From: Pseudanabaena sp. BC1403
GTDB taxonomy: Bacteria > Cyanobacteriota > Cyanobacteriia > Pseudanabaenales > Pseudanabaenaceae
Length of the DNA: 64,000 nucleotides
NCBI RefSeq assembly: GCF_002914585.1
Contig: NZ_PDDM01000008.1
Coordinates: 62,001-126,000, forward strand
Direction: 5' to 3'
Part shown: positions 1 to 7,052 of the stretch, one piece after another
Layout: the number at the start of each line of letters is the position of its first letter
Position numbering within the stretch: the first letter of the stretch is position 1
Program-made: the position numbers and the translations under genes
The notes under the pieces: generated by a model
Database searches by the model: none
What the model saw: the letters and a program-made list of their open reading frames with translations, nothing else
Told to the model about the DNA's origin: nothing

Positions 1-348
1 ATGCGCTTACGAGAAGCGATTGCCGCATCAGAATATTCTCGCCTTGGCATAGAGAGCAGGCGATCGCGATGGGCTTGATGAACTTTGTCTAGCCCTGACA
101 GGTGTGTTAAACCTAGAATACGGTAACAGTCTAGAGGAACTCTCACTTTGCTTCTCTACCCAAAACTTCAATTGGAAATGCCGATCTGAACTCCGATAAT
201 GCCAATCTGTTAGCCTCTCAACTCAAAGATGCTCCGTAATCTAATGCACCAAGAACAGATGTAATGTACTCAATCTTTTAAGTACATTAAACGCCCGAAT
301 TATACACCAAGTTAATCAACTTGGTGGAAATAGCAAAAAAAGTCACCA

Positions 349-403
349 AAACCAATTTTGTGGTTTGCAGCGCCTGCGGGGCTGCAAACCACAAAATTGG
401 TTT
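349..403. repeat. long intergenic hairpin
   Basis: A perfect 23-bp inverted repeat (arms 349-371 and 381-403) with a 9-base loop containing CTGCGGG. It lies in gene-free DNA and ends in TTT. It resembles the many palindromes between genes in this window and may be a terminator or a palindromic repeat element. Confidence 0.75.
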
Positions 404-460
404 CATCAAAAGCGGCACTTTAGCTGCACTTTTAAGTCGATGGGCATAATTAATTTCAAA

Positions 461-511
461 CCGAAACCCTTAAGGTTGCGCCCCACAGGGGCGCGACCTT
501 AAGGGTTTCGG
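461..511 (-). terminator. terminator-like hairpin after the TetR gene
   Basis: Inverted repeat with 24-base arms (461-484 and 488-511), one mismatch and a 3-base loop. It begins 11 bases beyond the stop codon of the minus-strand TetR-family gene, which makes it the likely terminator. Confidence 0.7.
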
Positions 512-521
512 TAATTTATTT

Positions 522-1760
522 TTAAGTGTCAAGCGCGATCGCTTTATCAATCGCTAACTTTTGATTAAGACGGGTTTGATAAGCTTGCAATTCCTTCGGC
601 TTGATGCCGCTAATGATGCAAAAACTATCAACATCAATGCCACGAGATAACATTTCTATACACCAAGTATGCCGAGCCTGATCAATTGTTAAAGGTGAGC
701 CATTCAAATTTCGATATGGCTGTGTCCAACGCTCCCAAAGTTGTTCGATCTCTTCTAAGGATAGTGGTTTACCGTCGCTACTAAGAAGCAAAGATGCAAC
801 ATCCTCAATATTTTTCAGATCTTTTAAATCCTTTAACTCATTCTTGCGAGTCTTGAGGTAAGCACTAAGGGGATTATTAGTTGCCGAGCCATAGCGATGA
901 CCAAGAATTTTTTGATTAAGTGGTACGGATCTCTCATTACCCGTAGCATCCCTAGTTATTAAAATTCCGTGGTTAGCTTGGTGTTGATAGTCTTTTAAGC
1001 GCAATCTCGTAATATCGAGTGCCGTCAGTCCTGCCCCAAATAGCAAATAGGCGATCGCATAGTCCTTTACCCCACATTTTTTGGCTTGCAATAGGATTTC
1101 GCGTACAGTCTCCGCAGAGATATCGTTAATTGGTTGCGCTTGGGCGAGCGGGTTAACTTCTTGAATAAACATATCGACAAGCGTACTGACAAACTCGTCG
1201 CGATCGCGCCAAATTGCCTGCACATCGCTGGTTAAAGTGATCACTGCGTAGCCCAAAATACAAGTATTTAATAAGTTAGCAAGCTTGATCGGGGGTAAAG
1301 AATATTGCAAGCGCGAATTGACCAATACATCATTGATGGCAGTTGCGATCGTTTGATTAACTTGATTAATTCCTTGCGCCAAGGCTTGTCGGCTTTCAAG
1401 GGGATATTGTCCCGCCTCGCCAACTAGCGATCGCACCAACTCAGGCACACTTTCGAGTGCCCGCAATGAGCTTTGAATGTAATATTTGAGAAATCTCCGC
1501 AAATCACTCTGACTAGAGATATCAGACACCATGAGCGACTCTCCCACTTGCGCCAACACCAAATATTTTTGCAGACATTCTTGCAATACGGCTAGCAATA
1601 ATCCATGTTTATTTCCAAAATGACGAAATAAAGTTACTTCGTTGACCTGAGCAAAGTCAGCGATTTGGCGAGTAGTTGTCTCGGTGATTCCTTTACTAGC
1701 AAACAATTCTAGTGCTGTGTTCACTATGCGTTGACGAGTAGGAATTCGAGATACAGACAT
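522..1760 (-). CDS. TetR-family regulator with tyrosine-recombinase-like C-terminal domain
   Basis: The N-terminal part (about residues 8-55) is a TetR DNA-binding domain with the core TTRQIADFAQVNEVTLFRHF. A helical ligand-binding region follows. Residues from about 215 to the end resemble the catalytic domain of tyrosine recombinases: GLTALDITRLRLKDY matches the box I region, DQARHTW (R near residue 363) matches the HxxR box, and a Tyr lies near residue 394. The box I Arg is replaced by Thr and the HxxR His by Asp, so recombinase activity is unlikely. At 412 aa it is about twice the usual TetR length. I chose the ATG at 1760; the longer reading from 1790 would run through a palindromic operator. 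The gene is divergent from desC, which it probably controls, much as TetR-family DesT controls a desaturase in Pseudomonas. That target is inferred from position and operators. Confidence 0.85.
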   Translation of the reverse strand: MSVSRIPTRQRIVNTALELFASKGITETTTRQIADFAQVNEVTLFRHFGNKHGLLLAVLQECLQKYLVLAQVGESLMVSDISSQSDLRRFLKYYIQSSLRALESVPELVRSLVGEAGQYPLESRQALAQGINQVNQTIATAINDVLVNSRLQYSLPPIKLANLLNTCILGYAVITLTSDVQAIWRDRDEFVSTLVDMFIQEVNPLAQAQPINDISAETVREILLQAKKCGVKDYAIAYLLFGAGLTALDITRLRLKDYQHQANHGILITRDATGNERSVPLNQKILGHRYGSATNNPLSAYLKTRKNELKDLKDLKNIEDVASLLLSSDGKPLSLEEIEQLWERWTQPYRNLNGSPLTIDQARHTWCIEMLSRGIDVDSFCIISGIKPKELQAYQTRLNQKLAIDKAIALDT

Positions 1761-1785
1761 GAGAGCATGTACCATTGAGATGATT

Positions 1786-1802
1786 TGCAAGTGATACTTG
1801 CA
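1786..1802. promoter_or_regulatory. palindromic operator 1 (TetR/desC intergenic)
   Basis: Perfect 17-bp dyad TGCAAGTGATACTTGCA (7-bp arms, centre GAT), 26 bp upstream of the regulator start. A near copy lies 51 bp away, about five helical turns. This is typical TetR operator geometry. Confidence 0.75.
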
Positions 1803-1836
1803 TTATTACTTAAAAAGCAGTTAAACTTAATATAAC

Positions 1837-1853
1837 TGTAAGTGATACTTGCA
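1837..1853. promoter_or_regulatory. palindromic operator 2 (TetR/desC intergenic)
   Basis: TGTAAGTGATACTTGCA, identical to operator 1 except for one base in the left arm. It lies 31 bp upstream of the chosen desC ATG, where a bound regulator could block transcription of desC. Confidence 0.75.
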
Positions 1854-1883
1854 TTTCCTCACCACCCACAAAGTTGTTATTTC

Positions 1884-2750
1884 ATGACCGCTACTACTGA
1901 AGCCATCTCAACTGAACAAAAACTGAACTGGACAAATGTCGCCTTCTTCAGTGCTTTTCATATTGCTGCCCTAGCTGCTCCTTTTTACTTCTCTTGGCAA
2001 GCTGTAATTCTTACAGTTTTCTTACATTGGTTATTTGGCAGCATCGGTATTACTTTAGGATATCATCGCTTACTTAGCCATCGGAGCTTTCAAGTGCCTC
2101 AGTGGTTGGAATACATCATCGCTACTATCGGCGCATTAGCACTGCAAGGTGGGCCAGTATTTTGGGTGGGCGGACATCGTCAACATCACGGTTTTACAGA
2201 AGATAATCAAAAAGATCCCTACTCGGCAAACAAAGGTTTTTGGTGGAGCCACATGATGTGGATCATGTACTCCAAGCCTGAGCATTTTCAGCGTTCCAAC
2301 TACAGTAAATTTGCGCCCGATCTTGCCAACGATCCTTACTACAAGTTTTTAGATGTTTATTTCCTATTGTTGCAAGTGCCCCTTGCCGCATTGCTATATG
2401 TAATTGGCGAAAAGGTTTTCTCTGGACTAGGTGCATCATTCTTGGTTTACGGTGTGGCGGTACGCTCAGTATTTCTCTGGCATAGCACTTGGTTGATTAA
2501 CTCTGCCTGTCACAAATGGGGTTATAAAAACTTTGCGGAAACCCCTGACCATTCCACAAACCTTTGGTGGGCAGCAATTTTGACCTACGGCGAAGGCTGG
2601 CACAACAATCATCACGCTTTTCCTAAGTCGGCACGTTCTGGTTTGAAATGGTGGGAAATTGATCCAACTTGGGGCGTAATCAATCTGCTAAAAGCAGTTG
2701 GCTTGGCAAAAAAAGTTTATTTGCCTGAGCCTTGGCAACCTAGCAAATAA
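1884..2750 (+). CDS. desC: acyl-lipid delta-9 desaturase
   Basis: This membrane di-iron desaturase puts the first (delta-9) double bond into fatty acyl chains of membrane lipids. All three histidine boxes are present: HRLLSH at residues 61-66, HRQHH at 98-102 and HNNHH at 240-244. Hydrophobic membrane segments lie around and between them. The length of 288 aa fits the cyanobacterial DesC family. An upstream in-frame GTG at 1842 would lie inside operator 2, so the ATG at 1884 (MTATTEAIS) is preferred; no strong ribosome site is visible. The gene is divergent from the TetR-family regulator, which suggests regulation of membrane fluidity by a lipid or stress signal. Confidence 0.95.
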   Translation: MTATTEAISTEQKLNWTNVAFFSAFHIAALAAPFYFSWQAVILTVFLHWLFGSIGITLGYHRLLSHRSFQVPQWLEYIIATIGALALQGGPVFWVGGHRQHHGFTEDNQKDPYSANKGFWWSHMMWIMYSKPEHFQRSNYSKFAPDLANDPYYKFLDVYFLLLQVPLAALLYVIGEKVFSGLGASFLVYGVAVRSVFLWHSTWLINSACHKWGYKNFAETPDHSTNLWWAAILTYGEGWHNNHHAFPKSARSGLKWWEIDPTWGVINLLKAVGLAKKVYLPEPWQPSK

Positions 2751-2760
2751 GGAATGATTG

Positions 2761-2807
2761 CTTTTACTAAAAAGAGGGGGCGTTGCGCCCCCTCTTTTTA
2801 GTAAAAG
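2761..2807 (+). terminator. terminator hairpin after desC
   Basis: Perfect 22-bp inverted repeat (2761-2782 and 2786-2807) with a 3-base loop, a GC-rich core and T/A-rich flanks, starting 10 bases after the desC stop. It is symmetrical and could work in both directions. Confidence 0.85.
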
Positions 2808-2885
2808 TGCAAAATATGTTCTAGCAAAAATAGATACATTGACGGGATCAGTAGTGTGTAAACCTAGTACAAAATGGGTTAATCA

Positions 2886-3377
2886 ATGCGGGAAAACAAG
2901 CAGATGGATCATCGCCACATTCGCTTTAGCGATCGCCATGAAGAAGTCGATTTAGAACAGTTACAAGGATTATTTCGACTAGGGGCATTTTGGGCAAAGG
3001 AACGTACCTTGGCGGGGATGGCGATCGCGATCGCTAACTCCAATCCAGTTGTAACAGTGTGGGATGGCGATCGCCTAATCGGACATGCTCGCGCTACTAG
3101 TGATGGCATTTATCGGGCGACAATTTGGGACGTGGTGATCGATCCCGACTATCGGGGTGCTGGCTTAGGTCGGAAGTTAGTCCAAACAGTGTTAGCGCAT
3201 CCCAATGTTTGCAATGTTGAGCGTGTTTATTTGATGACCACTCATCAGCAAAAATTTTACGAGCAGATTGGCTTTGAGCAAAATTCTTCAACCACGTTGG
3301 TTTTATTTAACGGGGATGGCGATCGCGATCGGCATCTTACAACTTCAGAATTAGTTCCAACGAATGTTTTTAAATAA
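2886..3377 (+). CDS. GNAT-family N-acetyltransferase
   Basis: Small (163 aa) acetyl-CoA-dependent acetyltransferase. The acetyl-CoA binding motif A is clear: VVIDPDYRGAGLGRKLVQTVL with the R-x-x-G-x-G/A core. The C-terminal part RVYLMTTHQQKFYEQIGF is the typical GNAT motif B region. It resembles cyanobacterial and plastid GNAT proteins; the substrate is unknown. Start choice is uncertain between ATG 2886 and ATG 2904 (MDHRHIRFSD), neither of which has a good ribosome site. Several HIP1 octamers lie within the gene. Confidence 0.85.
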   Translation: MRENKQMDHRHIRFSDRHEEVDLEQLQGLFRLGAFWAKERTLAGMAIAIANSNPVVTVWDGDRLIGHARATSDGIYRATIWDVVIDPDYRGAGLGRKLVQTVLAHPNVCNVERVYLMTTHQQKFYEQIGFEQNSSTTLVLFNGDGDRDRHLTTSELVPTNVFK

Positions 3378-3678
3378 AAGCATTAAGAGTTAGCACTTCA
3401 TACTAAGTACTTGTACAAAATAAATTACCCAAACCCTTAAAGCTTTTACCCTGCGGGAGAAACTTTGTGGGTTTTGGTTTGTAATTAGTTATGTATATCT
3501 ATAATTATCTCTTATTTTTTTTATAGTATTTACAAACACTGTCGATCTCTACAAGTTATGTAAAGATATCTAAAGATAAAGACCTCAAATGGTTTATGGG
3601 AGTGTAACCAAAAGGTGTCCACTCTCATAAACCATTTTTAGGATAGTTTTTCATCCCATTTAAATTTGGTGGGAGCCA
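3378..3678. other. gene-free spacer with two hairpins
   Basis: No gene is seen. It holds an imperfect palindrome at about 3429-3478 with a CTGCGGG loop like other repeats here, and a better hairpin at 3589-3635. The phoU promoter should lie here, but no clear pho-box direct repeats are visible. Confidence 0.5.
3589..3635 (+). repeat. hairpin upstream of phoU
   Basis: Inverted repeat of 16-base arms (3589-3604 and 3620-3635) with one mismatch and a 15-base loop, followed by TTTTT. It looks like a terminator but lies just upstream of phoU, so it could also act as a leader structure. Confidence 0.55.
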
Positions 3679-4353
3679 ATGAACGAGACCTCATATCTAA
3701 GTCAAAAACGAACAAGGAGCGAATTTGAACGCCAACTGCATCGCCTAGAACAAGATTCTTTACGAATGGGAGCACTTGTCGAAAATTCATTCCTCTTAGC
3801 TCATGCAGCTTTATTTGAGCGCGATCTTGAAGCTGCAACTCGTATTGATCCTCAAGACAAACAAATTGATCAAATCTATCGCCAAATTGAAATCGATTGC
3901 ATTGAATTGATCACCTTACAGTCGCCAGTTGCTCGCGATATTAGATTACTAAGTGCCTTGATGCAGCTGATCCGCGACATTGAACGGATCGGAGACTACG
4001 CTGAAAACCTTGGTGATATTGCCATTAAACTTTTTACTTATCCTCCATCTCCCTATCTCAGCGAATTGCAGGTAATGTCCAATCGCTGTCGAGCCATGCT
4101 TGCCATGAGTTTAGAAGCCCTAGCTAACCTTGATGAAAATATTGGTTTGCAAATTAAGACAAAGGATGATGCTGTTGACGACGACTACAAGCAAATCTAT
4201 AACTTATTAGCGGCTCAAAAGCTATTTGGTGGAGAGCCAATGGAACCTATAATGCTGATGGTATTAGCAATTCACCATTTAGAGCGCATGGCAGATCATG
4301 CCGCTAATGTGGGGCAGCGAGTTGCTTATATTGTCACTGGCAAGCTTGGCTAA
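3679..4353 (+). CDS. phoU: phosphate signalling protein PhoU
   Basis: PhoU links the Pst phosphate transporter to the sensor kinase and represses the phosphate-starvation response. The 224-aa protein has the two three-helix PhoU repeats. The metal-binding signatures RDIERIGDYAEN and HHLERMADHAANV, one per repeat, are intact. A GGGAG ribosome site lies close to the ATG. The gene stands alone: no pst or sphS/sphR genes are adjacent. A hairpin terminator follows the stop. Confidence 0.93.
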   Translation: MNETSYLSQKRTRSEFERQLHRLEQDSLRMGALVENSFLLAHAALFERDLEAATRIDPQDKQIDQIYRQIEIDCIELITLQSPVARDIRLLSALMQLIRDIERIGDYAENLGDIAIKLFTYPPSPYLSELQVMSNRCRAMLAMSLEALANLDENIGLQIKTKDDAVDDDYKQIYNLLAAQKLFGGEPMEPIMLMVLAIHHLERMADHAANVGQRVAYIVTGKLG

Positions 4354-4357
4354 AGGG

Positions 4358-4390
4358 AAAGAGAGTCGGGGCAAAGCACCGACTCTCTTT
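4358..4390 (+). terminator. terminator hairpin after phoU
   Basis: 12-bp stem AAAGAGAGTCGG / CCGACTCTCTTT ending in a T run, four bases after the phoU stop. Confidence 0.85.
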
Positions 4391-4490
4391 ATAAAATAAA
4401 AAATAGGAGCACAAGCGCTATAGCGCGGTAATCTAAGTTAAGTGCTTTACAGCACATCTGAATTTATGTGGGAAAGTTTTAAGGATTGAA

Positions 4491-5327
4491 ATGAAGTCAT
4501 ATTTGGCGGCTGCCGTACAAATGACCAGTGTCTCTGATGTAGATAAAAATCTTGCTCAAGCAGAAGATTTGATCCAACTGGCAGTGAATCGAGGTGCAGA
4601 ATTAGTTTGTCTACCTGAAAACTTTTCGTTTTTAGGAGATGAGAACGAAAAGACAAGACTTTCTACAGAAATTGCAGAAAAGAGCGAAAAGTTTTTAATT
4701 ACGATCGCACAACGCTATCAAATCTTGTTACTTGGTGGTGGTTTTCCTGTGCCTGTTGCTGAAAGCAATAATGGTAATCGTGGCAAAATGTACAACACCG
4801 CCTTGCTGATTGGGCGTGAAGGTGAAGAACTAGCGCGTTATCGAAAGATGCATCTATTTGATGTGAATCTGCCTGATGGCAATACTTATCAGGAGTCGGC
4901 TACGGTGCTAGCAGGCACTGAGTCTCCACCTGTATATATGTCCGAGAAATATGGCAACTTAGGGCTATCAGTTTGCTATGACGTAAGATTTCCAGAGCTT
5001 TATCGCCATTTATCTCAGAACGGTGCAAATGTATTGTTTGTTCCTGCTGCTTTTACGGCTTTTACTGGCAAAGATCATTGGCAAGTTTTATTGCAAGCTA
5101 GAGCAATTGAGAATACTAGCTATGTGATCGCACCTGCTCAAGTGGGAATGCATACGCCTCGCCGCCAGTCCCATGGTCATGCGATGATTGTCGATCCTTG
5201 GGGCATTGTCCTCGCTGATGCAGGCGATCGCATTGGTGTTGCGATCGCCGAAATTCAACCTTCGCGCATTGACCAAATCCGTCGCCAGATGCCATCTTTG
5301 CAACATCGCACTTTTTCCTGTTCTTAA
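4491..5327 (+). CDS. nitrilase-superfamily C-N hydrolase (NIT1-type amidase)
   Basis: Cytoplasmic amidase of the nitrilase superfamily. The Glu-Lys-Cys triad is visible: E43 in CLPENFSF, K119 in RYRKMHLFD and C162 in LSVCYDVRFPELYR. The motifs KMHLFD and CYDVRFPELYR are typical of the NIT1/NIT2 branch, whose members hydrolyse deaminated glutathione or 2-oxoglutaramate (metabolite repair). The length of 278 aa is normal. The exact substrate cannot be decided from sequence alone. No linked partner gene is visible. Confidence 0.87.
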   Translation: MKSYLAAAVQMTSVSDVDKNLAQAEDLIQLAVNRGAELVCLPENFSFLGDENEKTRLSTEIAEKSEKFLITIAQRYQILLLGGGFPVPVAESNNGNRGKMYNTALLIGREGEELARYRKMHLFDVNLPDGNTYQESATVLAGTESPPVYMSEKYGNLGLSVCYDVRFPELYRHLSQNGANVLFVPAAFTAFTGKDHWQVLLQARAIENTSYVIAPAQVGMHTPRRQSHGHAMIVDPWGIVLADAGDRIGVAIAEIQPSRIDQIRRQMPSLQHRTFSCS

Positions 5328-5422
5328 GAAAAGGGAGCACTTCGGGACGGCATTCCAAGAATATGTATTAAAATTATAGGCAAAGGGTTTTTCTTAGTTC
5401 TTACAGCCATTTTTCATCAAGT

Positions 5423-5455
5423 GAACCAATAAATTTTAAAAAAATTTATTGGTTC
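5423..5455. repeat. AT-rich palindrome
   Basis: Perfect 15-bp inverted repeat (5423-5437 and 5441-5455) with a 3-base loop. The flank AGAGCACAAAGCTTTGTAA resembles the flanks of palindromes near 13830, 20090, 20920 and 30895, which suggests one repeat family. Confidence 0.65.
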
Positions 5456-5557
5456 TAGTTAGAGCACAAAGCTTTGTAATTAAGACACCCCAAGCCAAAT
5501 TTTAATATTTCAGGTCAATCTCCTAGGCTTTATCAACTCCCTTTCTGGCGTGAGCAT

Positions 5558-6733
5558 ATGCAACCTTTTCCAGTGCTTGGTAACACAATCCGCCCACTAC
5601 AGCACCGCGACATAGAGATCATTCAGAGATTCGCATCTCCCAATGATCTCGAACAAATTGCAGTTAGCGATCTCAGTGGTTGTCGCAGCCGCCAAAAAAC
5701 CAGCTTGCACCAGCTTGCTAGTTGGTTGCCTGCGCCTGTGCAAACCCTACTCAAGCCCTATTTACGTGCCTATGTCTCTGAATGTAATGGTGTCATCCAA
5801 GGGTTTATTCGCGTTTCCCCCTTTAATAACAACAGTAGTACTTGGCAGATTGATCGCGTCGTGGTTTTGCCAGAAGCTCAGAATGGTCAACACAACGTTG
5901 GCACACAACTAATTCGCTATTGCCTAGAATCTTGTCTAGAAGCGCGGACATGGGTATTACAAGTTGACATTAATCAAAAAGATACGATCGCGCTCTATCG
6001 GCAAAATGGATTTCAGCCATTAGCTCAGTTCACCGATTGGGAAATTGATGCCGCAAGTCTGCACGAACTGGCGCAGCATTCTCCCGATCTACCAAATTTG
6101 ATGCCCGTTAGTAATGCTGATGCTAGCTTGCTTTATCAACTGGACACAGCTGCGATGCCCCCACATATTCGCCAAGTTTACGATCTCAACATCGATGATT
6201 TTAGGGCAAAGACTATCGACAAGCTGGTTAATCACAGTTCATTGTTAATCAATCACTTACAAGATGTATCGGGCTATGTCTATGAGCCACAACGAAAAGC
6301 TGCGATCGGCTACTTTTATCTGCTATTGCAGCGCCCGACCGTCAACCAGCCTGAAGAAAAATTGGTTCACCATTGCCAACTTACAGTTCATCCTGCCTAT
6401 ACATGGCTTTATCCTGAACTCACTTCGCAAATCGCCCAAATTGTCACCAAGCAATCTCCTGAGAAATTATCCGACAATGTAAGCTTGCAACTATCATCAG
6501 CAGATTATCAGCCTGAACGGGAAGATTATTTAGAAGGGATTCGTGCCGAACGGCAAGGGCATTCCTTGTTGATGGCGCGATCGGTTTGGCACAAAATTCG
6601 TGAGACTAAGACAGTCCTTGATGGCTTGCAACTTTCGCGCATGTTGTCGGGGTTACAACCTAATCAAAAGCCAATTCCTGGCAGAATTGAGACTTTACCT
6701 CAACAACATCAACATACCGATGAATCTCTGTAG
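5558..6733 (+). CDS. GNAT-family acetyltransferase, long form
   Basis: 391-aa protein with an N-terminal GNAT domain (about residues 10-170). IDRVVVLPEAQNGQHNVGTQLIRYCLE is a weak motif A and TIALYRQNGFQPL a good motif B. The C-terminal half (about 180-370) looks like a second, more degenerate acetyltransferase-like lobe, including a DYLEGIRAERQGHSLLMARSVWHKIRE segment. Such double-lobed GNAT proteins are common in cyanobacteria; I cannot name the substrate. It stands alone between palindromes. Confidence 0.7.
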   Translation: MQPFPVLGNTIRPLQHRDIEIIQRFASPNDLEQIAVSDLSGCRSRQKTSLHQLASWLPAPVQTLLKPYLRAYVSECNGVIQGFIRVSPFNNNSSTWQIDRVVVLPEAQNGQHNVGTQLIRYCLESCLEARTWVLQVDINQKDTIALYRQNGFQPLAQFTDWEIDAASLHELAQHSPDLPNLMPVSNADASLLYQLDTAAMPPHIRQVYDLNIDDFRAKTIDKLVNHSSLLINHLQDVSGYVYEPQRKAAIGYFYLLLQRPTVNQPEEKLVHHCQLTVHPAYTWLYPELTSQIAQIVTKQSPEKLSDNVSLQLSSADYQPEREDYLEGIRAERQGHSLLMARSVWHKIRETKTVLDGLQLSRMLSGLQPNQKPIPGRIETLPQQHQHTDESL

Positions 6734-6853
6734 AAATCTGGTATCTTATGGCAGTCAGACAATTGATAGGGGAAAAGCTGAAATTGGTTTAACAATGACT
6801 TTCATAATGACAATATCTGAATCACAACAGTTAGTTTAACTAGGTTTTTATTG

Positions 6854-7000
6854 TTGAAGGTATTTCTAAGTCATTGGTTAACCCAAAATTTGGATTCACC
6901 CGAGCGCAAAGCTCTGAGAGAAACAGAATTACTGAAGTTATTGTTAACTAATCTAATTTTGGTTCAATTTATACAAAATGAAGATCCACAAGATCGCTAG
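6854..7000 (+). CDS. possible 48-aa small protein upstream of cphA
   Basis: An open frame from TTG 6854 (or TTG 6851) to TAG 6998-7000 encodes a charged, leucine-rich helical peptide, including SHWLTQNLDSPERKALRETE and then LLKLLLTNLILVQF. Its composition is coherent, unlike shadow frames nearby, and it ends 52 bp before cphA. No clear ribosome site or ATG is present. It may be a small protein gene or a chance frame. The rest of 6734-7052 holds nothing else I can recognise. Confidence 0.35.
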   Translation: MKVFLSHWLTQNLDSPERKALRETELLKLLLTNLILVQFIQNEDPQDR

Positions 7001-7052
7001 GATTAGACACTGGACATTTAGGCATTGGATGCACCTTTAAAAACGCTTGACT

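Larger units (their letters stand above)
1..521. other. gene-free left edge
   Basis: No convincing gene is visible in the first 521 bases. All frames are broken by stops. A short open stretch at about positions 53-199 on the plus strand reads like a protein remnant (DGLDELCLALTGVLNLEYG), but it has no start or ribosome site and follows a stop at 50-52. It may be the decayed end of an upstream gene. The rest holds two long hairpins, listed separately. Confidence 0.5.

Noticed and set aside
2758-2955. 65-codon frame after desC
   Set aside because: It is translated from the terminator hairpin and overlaps the acetyltransferase start; no coding character.
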